Assembly: GCA_024867545.1 (NCBI GenBank)
Contig: JANFNE010000037.1
Span: forward strand, 248,001 to 312,000
Origin: Phytopythium helicoides
Lineage: Eukaryota; Oomycota; Peronosporomycetes; Pythiales; Pythiaceae
DNA length: 64,000 nucleotides
Reading direction: 5' to 3'
The stretch's first letter is position 1, and each line of letters starts with the position of its first letter. Positions 40,033 to 50,488 of the stretch are shown one piece after another. The notes beneath the pieces are model-generated. The model did not search any database, was not told where the DNA came from, and saw nothing but the letters and a program-made list of their open reading frames with translations. Position numbers and translations under genes: made by a program.

Positions 40033-41793
40033 CTACGACGTGCATGAGCGCTTGTTGTGACCAGACCCACCACACTTACTGCATGCTGCTGACCTGCGAA
40101 CTTTGCCAACTTGCGTGTTTGCGTCTCCTTTGCTTGGGAATCGGCGCTCTTGCTGCCTGCCTGACTTCCTAGGCTTTAGAGGCGGAGGCAAGGCGCTTGT
40201 ATCTATGTCGAGCTCTGCTTGCATCACGATGTGGACTGGAGCGCAACCTTTTCCGTAGAGGTATTTGTAGGACTCGATTGTGTAAGCAGAATCAGTCAAG
40301 GTGAATAATTCTGTCAGGCGACCGTGGAAGGACAGCGCTGCAACAATGTGCTTGCATGGTAAGCCGTGTTGGTCTACGTAGCTGCATGTGCATGTGCGAG
40401 CTTGCAGATCGATTCTGTACTGAATCTTTGGCAGAATGCGTCAGTCGTGTACAAATGCAAGGCTGTTGTCACTGGGTGCAACCACACAATACGAGGACTC
40501 GCTTTGCTGTTTCTTGATCATGTCGTGAGCGTATCTTGTCAAAATCAATCCATCCTTCGCCCACTGATCTGCCGTCCTTCGACGATCGAATGCAATCGTC
40601 ATGAATGATTCCATGTAGTGCTGAAACAGATCGAATGGTAGCATTCGACGAGCTGATAGAGCTGCTGCATTTTCGCCCTCAACAAAGTTTGTCGTGTTCC
40701 AGCCATACAATCTATAACGACGTAGCCCAGTTTACAGAACCCAATTCTCTGGTCCAATGTCATCGATGTATTTGCTGACCTGCGGATGTGTCAGAGCTAG
40801 TGCAGCTAGCTTGGACTTGTATTCGTCCTCTGTCTTTGAGCGCTGGATATCGTAAAGCACAGCTTTAAGGTCACTCGGACATACCGATTTGAAGCCTGCT
40901 CTAATGTTGTTCTCAATGTGGCGAGTACAGAATCTGACAGCCTTCAATGGAATTAATGCTTTTGTTGCCATAAACCCAGAGCCACGATCTGCGAAGAGAG
41001 GTTTGGTGTTGACGGGAAGCCCTGCTTCTATACAGAGCCGCATAAACCATGTACAATTTTCTTCTGTCTCGGATGAACATACTGCCACTGCTAGCACTAC
41101 ATTTTTGTTATTTCCATCTCGACCAACAAGGAGCAGAGCAATTAGTTTAAATCGATGATCCTTTAGGTGTGTACCATCAAAACCCATGACTTGTTGCCCA
41201 TGATCTATATACCTTTTTGCAAATGGATTCAGCACAAATGCTCGCACAAAAGCACCATCTCTCCCAAATTCACATATTGCCGTACTGGATGGATTCTTTT
41301 CTTGCCAATTTGAAAAAAGTGACTTCAATTGTTGAAAGCTTAGCTCCACTGATCCTGCAAGGTCAGCCAAAATCATAGCTCTTCCACGGAGAGCTTCTTT
41401 CACAGATATTGATGCTCCTTCGTCTTTACGAATATGATCCACTAGTGCTCTACCCGAAATTTTTGGCTCTGCAGTGACAATCGAACGGATTGATGGAATA
41501 TTTCGCATCTGACTAGCTGTAATTTTGGCTGTACCAAGGCAGACATCATGATCGAGGTTGCACAAACTCAAAAAATATCCAGTTTTTGACACACTTTTTG
41601 TCCTTTGAGCATTCACAGCAAATGAACAACTTTTTCCTCCCTTGCAGCGATATCGCACAAAACCACCTCCGTGACCATCTTGAACTATAAAAACGCATTT
41701 ACCTTGCGATACCGCAAATGCCTTCACAGCAGTTGTGCATGCTTTTTGTGTCGGAAATGTCATACCCTGAGATAGTCGAACTGGTGTGCTCAT
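40033..41793 (-). pseudogene. MULE transposase with two in-frame stops
   Basis: From Met at 41793 (MSTPVRLSQG) a single frame runs to 40033, interrupted only by TAA at 40732-40734 and TGA at 40441-40443; no frameshift is needed. Features in order: an N-terminal zinc-binding-like part (VRYRCKGGKSCSF), DDE transposase motifs with Asp in MGFDGTHLK and Asp in FADRGSGF, CTRHIENN, and the Glu region NFVEGENAAALSARR. These are followed by the SWIM finger CTCSYVDQHGLPCKH and a CCHC knuckle CSKCGGSGHNKRSC at the end. It is otherwise full length. Two nonsense codons make it a recently disabled copy, unless the stops are read through or spliced out. Confidence 0.88.
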
Positions 41794-41938
41794 AGTGCGT
41801 TGTGGTGCTGCGCCGATGCTCGATGATTGGAGACTGTCGAATGTGGATGACTGGGAACGAATATTAGCCACATTTTTAGAGCTGAATTTCACTCTAATTT
41901 TAAAAATCTATTTGTAGATTGGATGCGTGGAAACCTTC

Positions 41939-42039
41939 GAAATTGCATGCTCATAATGACTGTAAAGGGTCCTGATTTTCGAATAAACTTCCTGTTTTGG
42001 TTGAAAACTCAAAATAGGGGCCCATTTTGTGAATAACCC
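41939..42039 (-). repeat. Right TIR of the MULE
   Basis: Mirror of the left TIR, ending GAATAACCC at the target duplication. Confidence 0.9.
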
Positions 42040-42048
42040 GCTGAAAAT

Positions 42049-43488
42049 TGCTAAGTGAGACCAATAGGCTGTGCGGTTGCTCAGATTTGAGCGCGGATTA
42101 GCATTGATACATTATGGGGGTGATAGCAACCAGGTGAAAGCCTCAAGTTGATTTTAAATCAAATCAAACTTTGATCACAGGTCTGGCCCACTGAAGGTTC
42201 GACCAGCCGGCACCTCCGTCACTTGTTTCCGGCCACATGTGACTGACTGGTACAGGCAGCCGATTCTGGTGCATTCGACAGCCTCTAGTGATCCCTCCAA
42301 GGTAGGATAGCCTTTTAGTAACTAGAATAGGGAAAGAACTGCTCCTGACCGAGACCGAGTAGACTCATTGCATTCACGTCGAGTAGAATCTCACGGTATC
42401 ACAGATGCAGATTCTTTAAGTTTGAGCTTACAGCTGAGTATTTGCTGCCCGGCTGACAGGTGCTCGCGGATCAGCTGGGTGCACATTGGTAACTCGCCAA
42501 CCGTGTGGCGATTGGCCTCGCAATCCTCAGGTGTGAAGACCAGAAACTGTTGGGAGCGAGATGGCACATTTCAAAGCGAGGTGGGCATTCCGGTGTAGAT
42601 GGCTACAGATGGGGCTTCTATGAAGTTTTGGGCAGCAGTGAACAGAGCCAAGGCGGTCGGCTGTGAAACGTCCGCATGCTCATCTTTCGGCGGTAAGACG
42701 GTGGTGCAAGGTGAGCCTGCGAGCGCAGTGGCTTGACACGAGTTCAGTTGGTATGCTGACGTCTGCAACCCGTTTGGTGTCTGTGTTTGGCGAATACGAG
42801 CGGCCAGTCAACGAGATATTCCGTGCCCTTGTCGATCGGATAGTTGTCGTCAAGCGGACCTATTGGTGCGATACAAGAAATCGGCGGCTCTTCGACAAAC
42901 AGGGTGGCCGAGACGTGGGCCAACTTGCGGGCTGTTTCACGCGGTGCTCGTGTCAAGAGACTCAAGAGACAGCACCTGTATCATCCAGGGAAGGAATGTC
43001 AGTAGTAGCGTCAGCAGCTACGTGTTATTGCAGGGCAAGTCTATGAGAGCGAGTACGATTCAGTCTGTGAAGATCCTTCGCCGTCGCTGTGGCGACTCTG
43101 GCGTGTCCATAAGATCTGTGCATGTCTGGAGCAATGTGATTGGTAACGACTCGCCTCTTCAGTAGAATATTTAGGGAGTGGAGCAACTCATCAATCTGGT
43201 AGAAGCGATAGTATCTTGGCTGGGGGCGGGCAACCAAGCTCCGTGGTCATCTTTGAAATAGGCACAAAGAACCGACTCAACACTTGAACGAGCAAGAGAG
43301 GAACGAAATCTCGAGCACCTTAGTGATGTTTGATGCCTCCAATGGGAGTGAAGTTACTCAAAACAAATCAAGAACATGCAGTATCCACATAAAAGTGAGC
43401 ACAAGTCACGTGCATGAGAAATTCTGTCATTCGTTTGAATTGTATGAAGTGTATAGCTAGACTGTTGAAAAGCTGCCAACCAAGATGA
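42049..43488. other. Gene-poor spacer between the MULE and the palindrome
   Basis: Nothing recognised with confidence. A plus-strand frame near 42753-43046 (RLVSVFGEYERPVNEIF, then VDRIVVVKRTYWCD) looks somewhat coding but has no known motif and no clear start or splice sites. Confidence 0.4.
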
Positions 43489-43580
43489 CGAACCAAGTTA
43501 AGGTAAGCTGGTGTGTGCGGATTAATTCTACCCCGTGTGCGAATTAATCCGCACACACCAGCTTACCTTAACTTGGTTCG
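43489..43580. repeat. Perfect 40-bp inverted repeat with 12-nt loop
   Basis: The left arm CGAACCAAGTTAAGG... (43489-43528) is the exact reverse complement of the right arm ending ...CCTTAACTTGGTTCG (43541-43580), separated by TACCCCGTGTGC. The two arms show no mismatch by eye. It sits about 120 bp from the 3' end of the family B gene. It could be a foldback element, a MITE-like remnant, the joint of an inverted duplication, or a read/assembly artefact. Confidence 0.9.
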
Positions 43581-43701
43581 TAAAAACGAAATTACACTTG
43601 CAGAGAAAGAGGTAGTCTTGAATCCCATGGGTATCGGCATTATTGTTTTTACTGCAACCTTCGTTACTTTGAAATACTGGATTCAAATTAAGAAGTAAAA
43701 C

Positions 43702-45412
43702 TCACCCAGATCTCAACCACTTGAACTGAAAGCTATAGTCAGCGCCAAGATGCTCCAGCGAGTTCTGAACCGAGTAAAACACCCACGACAGCAACTTCGC
43801 CTGAATCATTAACTGCTGATTGTCAAGCACGAAGCCCACTTGACGCATTGGTGACACTTCAGTGATACGTCGAATCACGACATTAACAACTATGAGGGAA
43901 AGGAGCTCAAGAACAGCGTACATGAGCACGTTAATGACCATGTCCCAAAGTTGATGCTCGCCAATGCCAGCAAGATTTGAATAGAAAGCACGATTCGGCA
44001 AATGATACATTGCTGCCATCAGCAAACCTGACAGACACCGCAGTTTGAAATGTCATAGTCAGTTAGATATGTGAACTGAGTGTGACTTGCAATCTGAACG
44101 TACTGTAGAAAGTGGGCATGATGACTTCAGTGTACTCAACAAGAGTGACAAACTCGATCGTGAAAAGTAGTTTTCTTGCTGCAACCAAGAAAGCTCTCTC
44201 CTTCGATGAGCTCGTCTCGAGTCGTTCACAAACAGCACCAGAGTTGCAATCCCTTGTACCCACAGCATCTACTGGAGCAACATATATCTTGGAAGACAAT
44301 CTTGACGAATTCCCGTGATTTTTTGTCTTGGTCTCTTTGGTCTTGTGATCTGGACTACTTTCCAGAGCGTCGCCTGATTGTCTGGCAAGTGAACTGTGCT
44401 GGAAGCTCGTTTGATCAAGTTTGCCAGAATCTTCTTTTTGATCGAGAGATGTCGCCACCTCCAAAAAATTCTTTCCTCGTAGTGGATGATCAACAGGAAT
44501 TTCATCCATGAACTGTTTGAGCGGTTGAAACTCTTGATATATGTCGAATACAGATACGCAACCTTGAGTAAAGTCGATCACCATCACGACGAATGACGTT
44601 GAGATCGTTGTTGCCTTCTGCATAGCCAGTGATACGTACATCGCACTGAAACAGTCAATGTTAAAGATGAGCACTTCTGGCTTCATATCGTCGTTGTTGC
44701 GGATGAGCCTACTCATGATGTTCCTGGCAATGATCTTTATCACAGGCACGAGGATCATGTATGGCGTTTGATATTTCGGAGAGATAGAATTGAAGCCATA
44801 GATAAATATCGGGTAGACTATTGTAAGAGTAATCTGGACCGCAACGACCGCTACTGCCCTTATTGATGTATCACGAACCTTGGCTTCACTCCGTAAACCA
44901 CGACCAAAGAGTATTATCACCATGACTGTGGCGGTAATGAAGAAGACTGGGGTAACCGAGAGCAGCCAAAAAGGAAGTGGCATCGGGATAAATCCATTCA
45001 GAGTGAAAGCAAACATGACACATATCGAAGCAGATATGACAGACATCACTATAGCGTGCACGTGTGTCATGCCAAGTGCTGGCGTCAAAAATCCGAACTG
45101 TCTAAAGATTGATGAGCATATGAAGAGACCGAAGATCTCACTTCGAATCCAGAAGACATAGTTTGCATCACGACCGGCACTGGGTTTAGCGAGAGGTGCG
45201 AAGTCGAGCATGACACTGATGACGAGACACGGGATTGGAGTTACAAAACACCAAAAGAGTATGCGATACCAGCTTGTATGAGTTGAGTATGCTTGGAACG
45301 TGCGCATACGCTCGAGGGAATACCTTCCATGCAACTCCACTTGCACCATTGATAGCGTATGAGTAATTATCTTCGCCAACCGAAGGACTTGGGTCAGGAA
45401 GCTCATAACCAT
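43702..45412 (-). CDS. Polytopic membrane protein, family B (intact minus-strand copy)
   Basis: Exon 1 is 44104-45412 and exon 2 is 43702-44027, with a 76-nt intron, giving 544 residues starting MVMSFLTQVLRL. It is very similar to the protein at 14015-15707 from QVELHG onward, including the hydrophilic loop (DEIPVDHPLRGKNF) and the end FQFKWLRSG. The first ~20 residues differ. All predicted membrane segments are kept. It is the only full-length member of the local minus-strand group. The exon 1 part from about 44332 is shared without visible differences with the tandem copies. The function is unknown. Confidence 0.8.
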
Positions 45413-45974
45413 GTTGATATCAGCTTGGCGTAAGGAGTGTCTTGCAATATGCTATATGAGTTGGCAAAAAACCGTGGAACCATTGGTTTCGATTCTATAA
45501 TTGTAGCTCGACAATATCCGGGCACATTACTATAATGGCGAACCTGCAGACATTTCTTTAAATGGCGTACAGAACCCCGGACAGTCCAAATATAAACCTG
45601 ATGAATGATCCAAGTTGAGTGAATCAACTTACGAGATCCACATTATCACTCAAATACATATATATTAAGATGCTTATCATGCTATCATGGATGAGGAGTC
45701 TGCATCTTTGGTTCAAGGGTAGAAAACAGTTTAGAGCTAATCAATGAGAGGGGTGATTGGTTTCCACTACGTGATTGCCTCGTCAGTAGTGTACTACTAA
45801 GTATCTTGAAAAAAGCTTTGAAGGCTCAACTGGGCGATTCATATTGTCGCCGAGCCTCATCAGAGGGAAGCGTATCGCGGAATACATTGATCTCGATAAA
45901 AAAAAAAAACTCGGTATCATCACTATCTTGCGACCAGACGCTACTTCTAACTCCACAGAGTACTTTTTGGACTA

Positions 45975-46150
45975 TTCTCGGTCTAGCCACTTGAACTCAA
46001 AGCTAAAGTCAGCACTAGCGAGTTCTGGACTGCATAAAACCCCCCACGCCAGCATCTTTGATTGCACCATCATGCATTGCTTCTTGAGCACAAAGCCCAC
46101 TTGGCGCATAGCCGATACCCCAATAATGCGTCGGATCACAAAGTTCATGC
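45975..46150 (-). pseudogene. Diverged 3' end of a family B exon 2, out of frame
   Basis: Encodes SIVSMNFVIRR, RQVGFVLKKQ and FEFKWLDRE, corresponding to LIVVNVVIRR, RQVGFVLDNQ and FQFKWLRSG of the intact genes, but far more diverged than the adjacent exon sequence. It comes from another paralogue, now joined to the truncated copy with a one-base loss. The same stretch recurs at 48235-48410. Confidence 0.75.
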
Positions 46151-47672
46151 TCACGATCGACAAAACTCAAGAGCAGTGTACATGAGCACGTTAATGACCA
46201 TGTCCCAAAGTTGATGTTCGCCAATGCCAGCAAGATTTGAATAGAACACACGATTCGGCAAATGATACATCGCTGCCATCAGCAAACCTGACAAACACCG
46301 CAGATCGAAATGTCACGGTCAGTTAGATACGTGAACTAAGTGTGACTTACAATCTGAACGTACTGTAGAAGCTGGGCATGATGACTTCAGTGTACTCAAC
46401 AAGAGTGACAAACTCGATCGTGAAAAGTAGCTTCCTTGCTGCAACCAAGAAAGCTCTTTCCTTCGATGGGCTCATCTCGAGTCGTTTACAAACAGTACCA
46501 GAGTTGCAATCCCTTGTACCCACAGCATCTACTGGAGCAACATATATCTTGGAAGAAAATCTTGACGAATTCCCGTGATTTTTTGTCGTAGTCTCTTTGG
46601 TCTTGTGATCTGGACTACTTTCCAGAGCGTCGCCTGATTGTCTGGCAAGTGAACTGTGCTGGAAGCTCGTTTGATCAAGTTTGCCAGAATCTTCTTTTTG
46701 ATCGAGAGATGTCGCCACCTCCAAAAAATTCTTTCCTCGTAGTGGATGATCAACAGGAATTTCATCCATGAACTGTTTGAGCGGTTGAAACTCTTGATAT
46801 ATGTCGAATACAGATACGCAACCTTGAGTAAAGTCGATCACCATCACGACGAATGACGTTGAGATCGTTGTTGCCTTCTGCATAGCCAGTGATACGTACA
46901 TCGCACTGAAACAGTCAATGTTAAAGATGAGCACTTCTGGCTTCATATCGTCGTTGTTGCGGATGAGCCTACTCATGATGTTCCTGGCAATGATCTTTAT
47001 CACAGGCACGAGGATCATGTATGGCGTTTGATATTTCGGAGAGATAGAATTGAAGCCATAGATAAATATCGGGTAGACTATTGTAAGAGTAATCTGGACC
47101 GCAACGACCGCTACTGCCCTTATTGATGTATCACGAACCTTGGCTTCACTCCGTAAACCACGACCAAAGAGTATTATCACCATGACTGTGGCGGTAATGA
47201 AGAAGACTGGGGTAACCGAGAGCAGCCAAAAAGGAAGTGGCATCGGGATAAATCCATTCAGAGTGAAAGCAAACATGACACATATCGAAGCAGATATGAC
47301 AGACATCACTATAGCGTGCACGTGTGTCATGCCAAGTGCTGGCGTCAAAAATCCGAACTGTCTAAAGATTGATGAGCATATGAAGAGACCGAAGATCTCA
47401 CTTCGAATCCAGAAGACATAGTTTGCATCACGACCGGCACTGGGTTTAGCGAGAGGTGCGAAGTCGAGCATGACACTGATGACGAGACACGGGATTGGAG
47501 TTACAAAACACCAAAAGAGTATGCGATACCAGCTTGTATGAGTTGAGTATGCTTGGAACGTGCGCATACGCTCGAGGGAATACCTTCCATGCAACTCCAC
47601 TTGCACCATTGATAGCGTATGAGTAATTATCTTCGCCAACCGAAGGACTTGGGTCAGGAAGCTCATAACCAT
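46151..47672 (-). pseudogene. Family B tandem copy 2, truncated C-terminus
   Basis: Exon 1 (46364-47672) is intact from MVMSFLTQ. The intron is 46288-46363. Exon 2 starts normally (LLMAAMYHLPNRVFY...) but hits TGA at 46151-46153 after DMVINVLMYTALEFCRS, because a base is missing where the sequence switches to a diverged paralogue. The product would be 481 residues, lacking the last membrane segment. It could be expressed as a shortened protein. Confidence 0.75.
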
Positions 47673-48410
47673 GTTGATATCAGCTTGGCGTAAGGAGTGT
47701 CTTGCAATATGCTATATGAGTTGGCAAAAAACCGTGGAACCATTGGTTTCGATTCTATAATTGTAGCTCGACAATATCCGGGCACATTACTATAATGGCG
47801 AACCTGCAGACATTTCTTTAAATGGCGTACAGAACCCCGGACAGTCCAAATATAAACCTGATGAATGATCCAAGTTGAGTGAATCAACTTACGAGATCCA
47901 CATTATCACTCAAATACATATATATTAAGATGCTTATCATGCTATCATGGATGAGGAGTCTGCATCTTTGGTTCAAGGGTAGAAAACAGTTTAGAGCTAA
48001 TCAATGAGAGGGGTGATTGGTTTCCACTACGTGATTGCCTCGTCAGTAGTGTACTACTAAGTATCTTGAAAAAAGCTTTGAAGGCTCAACTGGGCGATTC
48101 ATATTGTCGCCGAGCCTCATCAGAGGGAAGCGTATCGCGGAATACATTGATCTCGATAAAAAAAAAAAACTCGGTATCATCACTATCTTGCGACCAGACG
48201 CTACTTCTAACTCCACAGAGTACTTTTTGGACTATTCTCGGTCTAGCCACTTGAACTCAAAGCTAAAGTCAGCACTAGCGAGTTCTGGACTGCATAAAAC
48301 CCCCCACGCCAGCATCTTTGATTGCACCATCATGCATTGCTTCTTGAGCACAAAGCCCACTTGGCGCATAGCCGATACCCCAATAATGCGTCGGATCACA
48401 AAGTTCATGC

Positions 48411-49305
48411 TCACGATCGACAAAACTCAAGAGCAGTGTACATGAGCACGTTAATGACCATGTCCCAAAGTTGATGTTCGCCAATGCCAGCAAGATTTGA
48501 ATAGAACACACGATTCGGCAAATGATACATCGCTGCCATCAGCAAACCTGACAAACACCGCAGATCGAAATGTCACGGTCAGTTAGATACGTGAACTAAG
48601 TGTGACTTACAATCTGAACGTACTGTAGAAGCTGGGCATGATGACTTCAGTGTACTCAACAAGAGTGACAAACTCGATCGTGAAAAGTAGCTTCCTTGCT
48701 GCAACCAAGAAAGCTCTTTCCTTCGATGGGCTCATCTCGAGTCGTTTACAAACAGTACCAGAGTTGCAATCCCTTGTACCCACAGCATCTACTGGAGCAA
48801 CATATATCTTGGAAGAAAATCTTGACGAATTCCCGTGATTTTTTGTCGTAGTCTCTTTGGTCTTGTGATCTGGACTACTTTCCAGAGCGTCGCCTGATTG
48901 TCTGGCAAGTGAACTGTGCTGGAAGCTCGTTTGATCAAGTTTGCCAGAATCTTCTTTTTGATCGAGAGATGTCGCCACCTCCAAAAAATTCTTTCCTCGT
49001 AGTGGATGATCAACAGGAATTTCATCCATGAACTGTTTGAGCGGTTGAAACTCTTGATATATGTCGAATACAGATACGCAACCTTGAGTAAAGTCGATCA
49101 CCATCACGACGAATGACGTTGAGATCGTTGTTGCCTTCTGCATAGCCAGTGATACGTACATCGCACTGAAACAGTCAATGTTAAAGATGAGCACTTCTGG
49201 CTTCATATCGTCGTTGTTGCGGATGAGCCTACTCATGATGTTCCTGGCAATGATCTTTATCACAGGCACGAGGATCATGTATGGCGTTTGATATTTCGGA
49301 GAGAT
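48411..49305 (-). pseudogene. Family B tandem copy 3, truncated at both ends
   Basis: Exon 2 (48411-48547, same early stop) and the 3' half of exon 1 (48624-49305) match copy 2. The 5' half of exon 1 is missing: homology stops after GGAGAGAT at 49305, where unrelated sequence begins. A frame runs across the joint to a chance Met at 49389, but the family start is lost. Confidence 0.85.
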
Positions 49306-49474
49306 GCGAACATTACCGTCCAACACGGACATTCCGTGGCAAATAGAGTTGTCGGGCGACGCCGAGAATGCTCCTGAATTGGATTCCATGGATTCTGCAG
49401 CGGATCAACTTTGGGAGGACCTACCTGAGAGCTTACAGAAAGAACGAGGCGTACGGTCACATGTACGCAACTAA
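49304..49474 (+). CDS. Possible 56-residue fragment beside the array breakpoint
   Basis: ATG at 49304 opens an acidic frame (MRTLPSNTDIPWQIELSGD, then ENAPELDSMDS and LWEDLPESLQKERG) ending TAA. Its composition looks like real protein, and the breakpoint of the family B copy falls at its first codon, so it is probably a fragment of a foreign gene or retroelement rather than a gene. No family was recognised. Confidence 0.25.
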   Translation: MRTLPSNTDIPWQIELSGDAENAPELDSMDSAADQLWEDLPESLQKERGVRSHVRN

Positions 49475-49975
49475 ATGCGCTCAACTCTGCGACATCGGCT
49501 GGTGCTACTAGTGGTAACACAAGCGAGGGTGTTGATATCGACAAGTGACGCTGGTGTTGCCGGTGCATCAGGAGTCGTTGCTCCAAGTGCCCTCGGTGCA
49601 CCGCTCGAGACGCTTGATGTGAACTACAGACGAGGCACTTGCTACCTGTACCGCCCTTGCCGCCACGAGTGGTGGTGCGACAGGCTGTGGCATCAAATGG
49701 CCCTTGGGTTCGGAGGCACCAATTCGTTTGGGTCGACTTCTCCACGTGACACTGCAGCCTATTCTTTCGTTCAGCTCGATGAGATCGGTCTGTTGTACTC
49801 CCGAATATGGTTACCATCAAGGGGCCTTAACGGCGCGGACAATTTCATTTCGTCGACATTTACTCGCCTTCCTACCGACCGCTGTGCGGACAACAACGCC
49901 ACGACACTAAACTATTCACTTCTCACTCGAATCACAACGAAATTACGGCGCTGGAGATCAAAACTGGCTGGCCAT
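49475..49975. other. Spacer downstream of the Myb gene
   Basis: Long frames are open on both strands, but none shows a recognisable domain or splice pattern. It may hold decayed retroelement sequence. Confidence 0.35.
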
Positions 49976-50488
49976 TCACCTTGCCTCGTCGAACTCGAAA
50001 CCCGCGATGCCATCCGCTGTCAGCTCGAGAGGCTCGTACGTCTCCAGCAGCGCGATGATGGCTTCGTCGACGGCGTACTTGTTATCGACGTATGGTGTGT
50101 CATCAATGATCGCCTCGTCGACCGTCGCCGATGCATTTTCGTTGTGGCTAGTCACGACGTCCAACGACTGTTGCTGGGCCATGAACGCCTCGACTTGGGG
50201 AGTCGAGGAGTCACCCATTCGCCTCCGCCGCGCAATCTTCTCCCTGTACTTTTGCGCGTGCGTCATGGTCTGGCGTGTGGTTCGCGTGCCAATGTGTGCC
50301 GCGATAACCTTCCACGGGCCTGACGGGTACATCTCGAGCGCCTCGAGGAATCGGTCGTGCTCGTCCGAAGTCCAAGGTCGGCCGCTGCGACGAGTGGTGG
50401 TGCTCGGCTGGTCTTCGGATGGAGGCAATCGAATGAGCTCCTGTCCGTCGACGAAGTACTGGCTCTGGACTCGGGCCGTGATGGTCAT
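49976..50488 (-). CDS. Single-repeat Myb/SANT transcription factor (SHAQKY class)
   Basis: 170 residues from Met at 50488 (MTITARVQSQYF); an upstream in-frame Met at 50560 would add 24. One Myb repeat is visible at about residues 40-90: RPWTSDEHDRFLEALEMY, GPWKVIAAHIGTRT, and THAQKYREKI in place of SHAQKYF. This matches the one-repeat Myb class common in plants and stramenopiles, which binds DNA and acts in the nucleus. A basic RRRR follows. The acidic C-terminal half (SATVDEAIIDDTPY, EAIIALLETYEPLEL) may be an activation region. No intron is needed. Confidence 0.85.
   Translation of the reverse strand: MTITARVQSQYFVDGQELIRLPPSEDQPSTTTRRSGRPWTSDEHDRFLEALEMYPSGPWKVIAAHIGTRTTRQTMTHAQKYREKIARRRRMGDSSTPQVEAFMAQQQSLDVVTSHNENASATVDEAIIDDTPYVDNKYAVDEAIIALLETYEPLELTADGIAGFEFDEAR

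Larger units (their letters stand above)
38838..42039 (-). mobile_element. Mutator-like element (MULE) with long TIRs
   Basis: About 3.2 kb. Terminal inverted repeats of roughly 100 bp start GGGTTATTCACAAAATGGGC and match almost perfectly for about 85 bp before diverging. The element is flanked by a 9-bp target duplication GCTGAAAAT (38829-38837 and 42040-42048), typical of MULEs. The minus strand encodes the transposase. The other third (about 38948-40015, plus strand) carries a gene-like cargo. It inserted about 80 bp upstream of the start codon of the second GH5 gene. Confidence 0.92.
44332..49305. repeat. 2,260-bp direct tandem array (2.2 units)
   Basis: Sequence from 44332 recurs at an exact offset of 2,260 bp: unit 1 is 44332-46591, unit 2 is 46592-48851, and a partial third unit is 48852-49305. 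I found no differences between units in the stretches compared. Left of 44332 the first gene differs from units 2 and 3 at several positions. Each unit carries family B exon 1 plus a damaged exon 2 and about 1 kb of spacer. Confidence 0.9.

Noticed and set aside
45806..46185. Plus-strand frames within the 2,260-bp units
   Set aside because: They are antisense to the family B exon 2 remnant or lie in spacer; identical repetition reflects the array, not conservation.
49475..50323. Long plus-strand open frame (282 codons) over the Myb region
   Set aside because: Its second half is the antisense shadow of the Myb-like gene and the first half has no recognisable domain.
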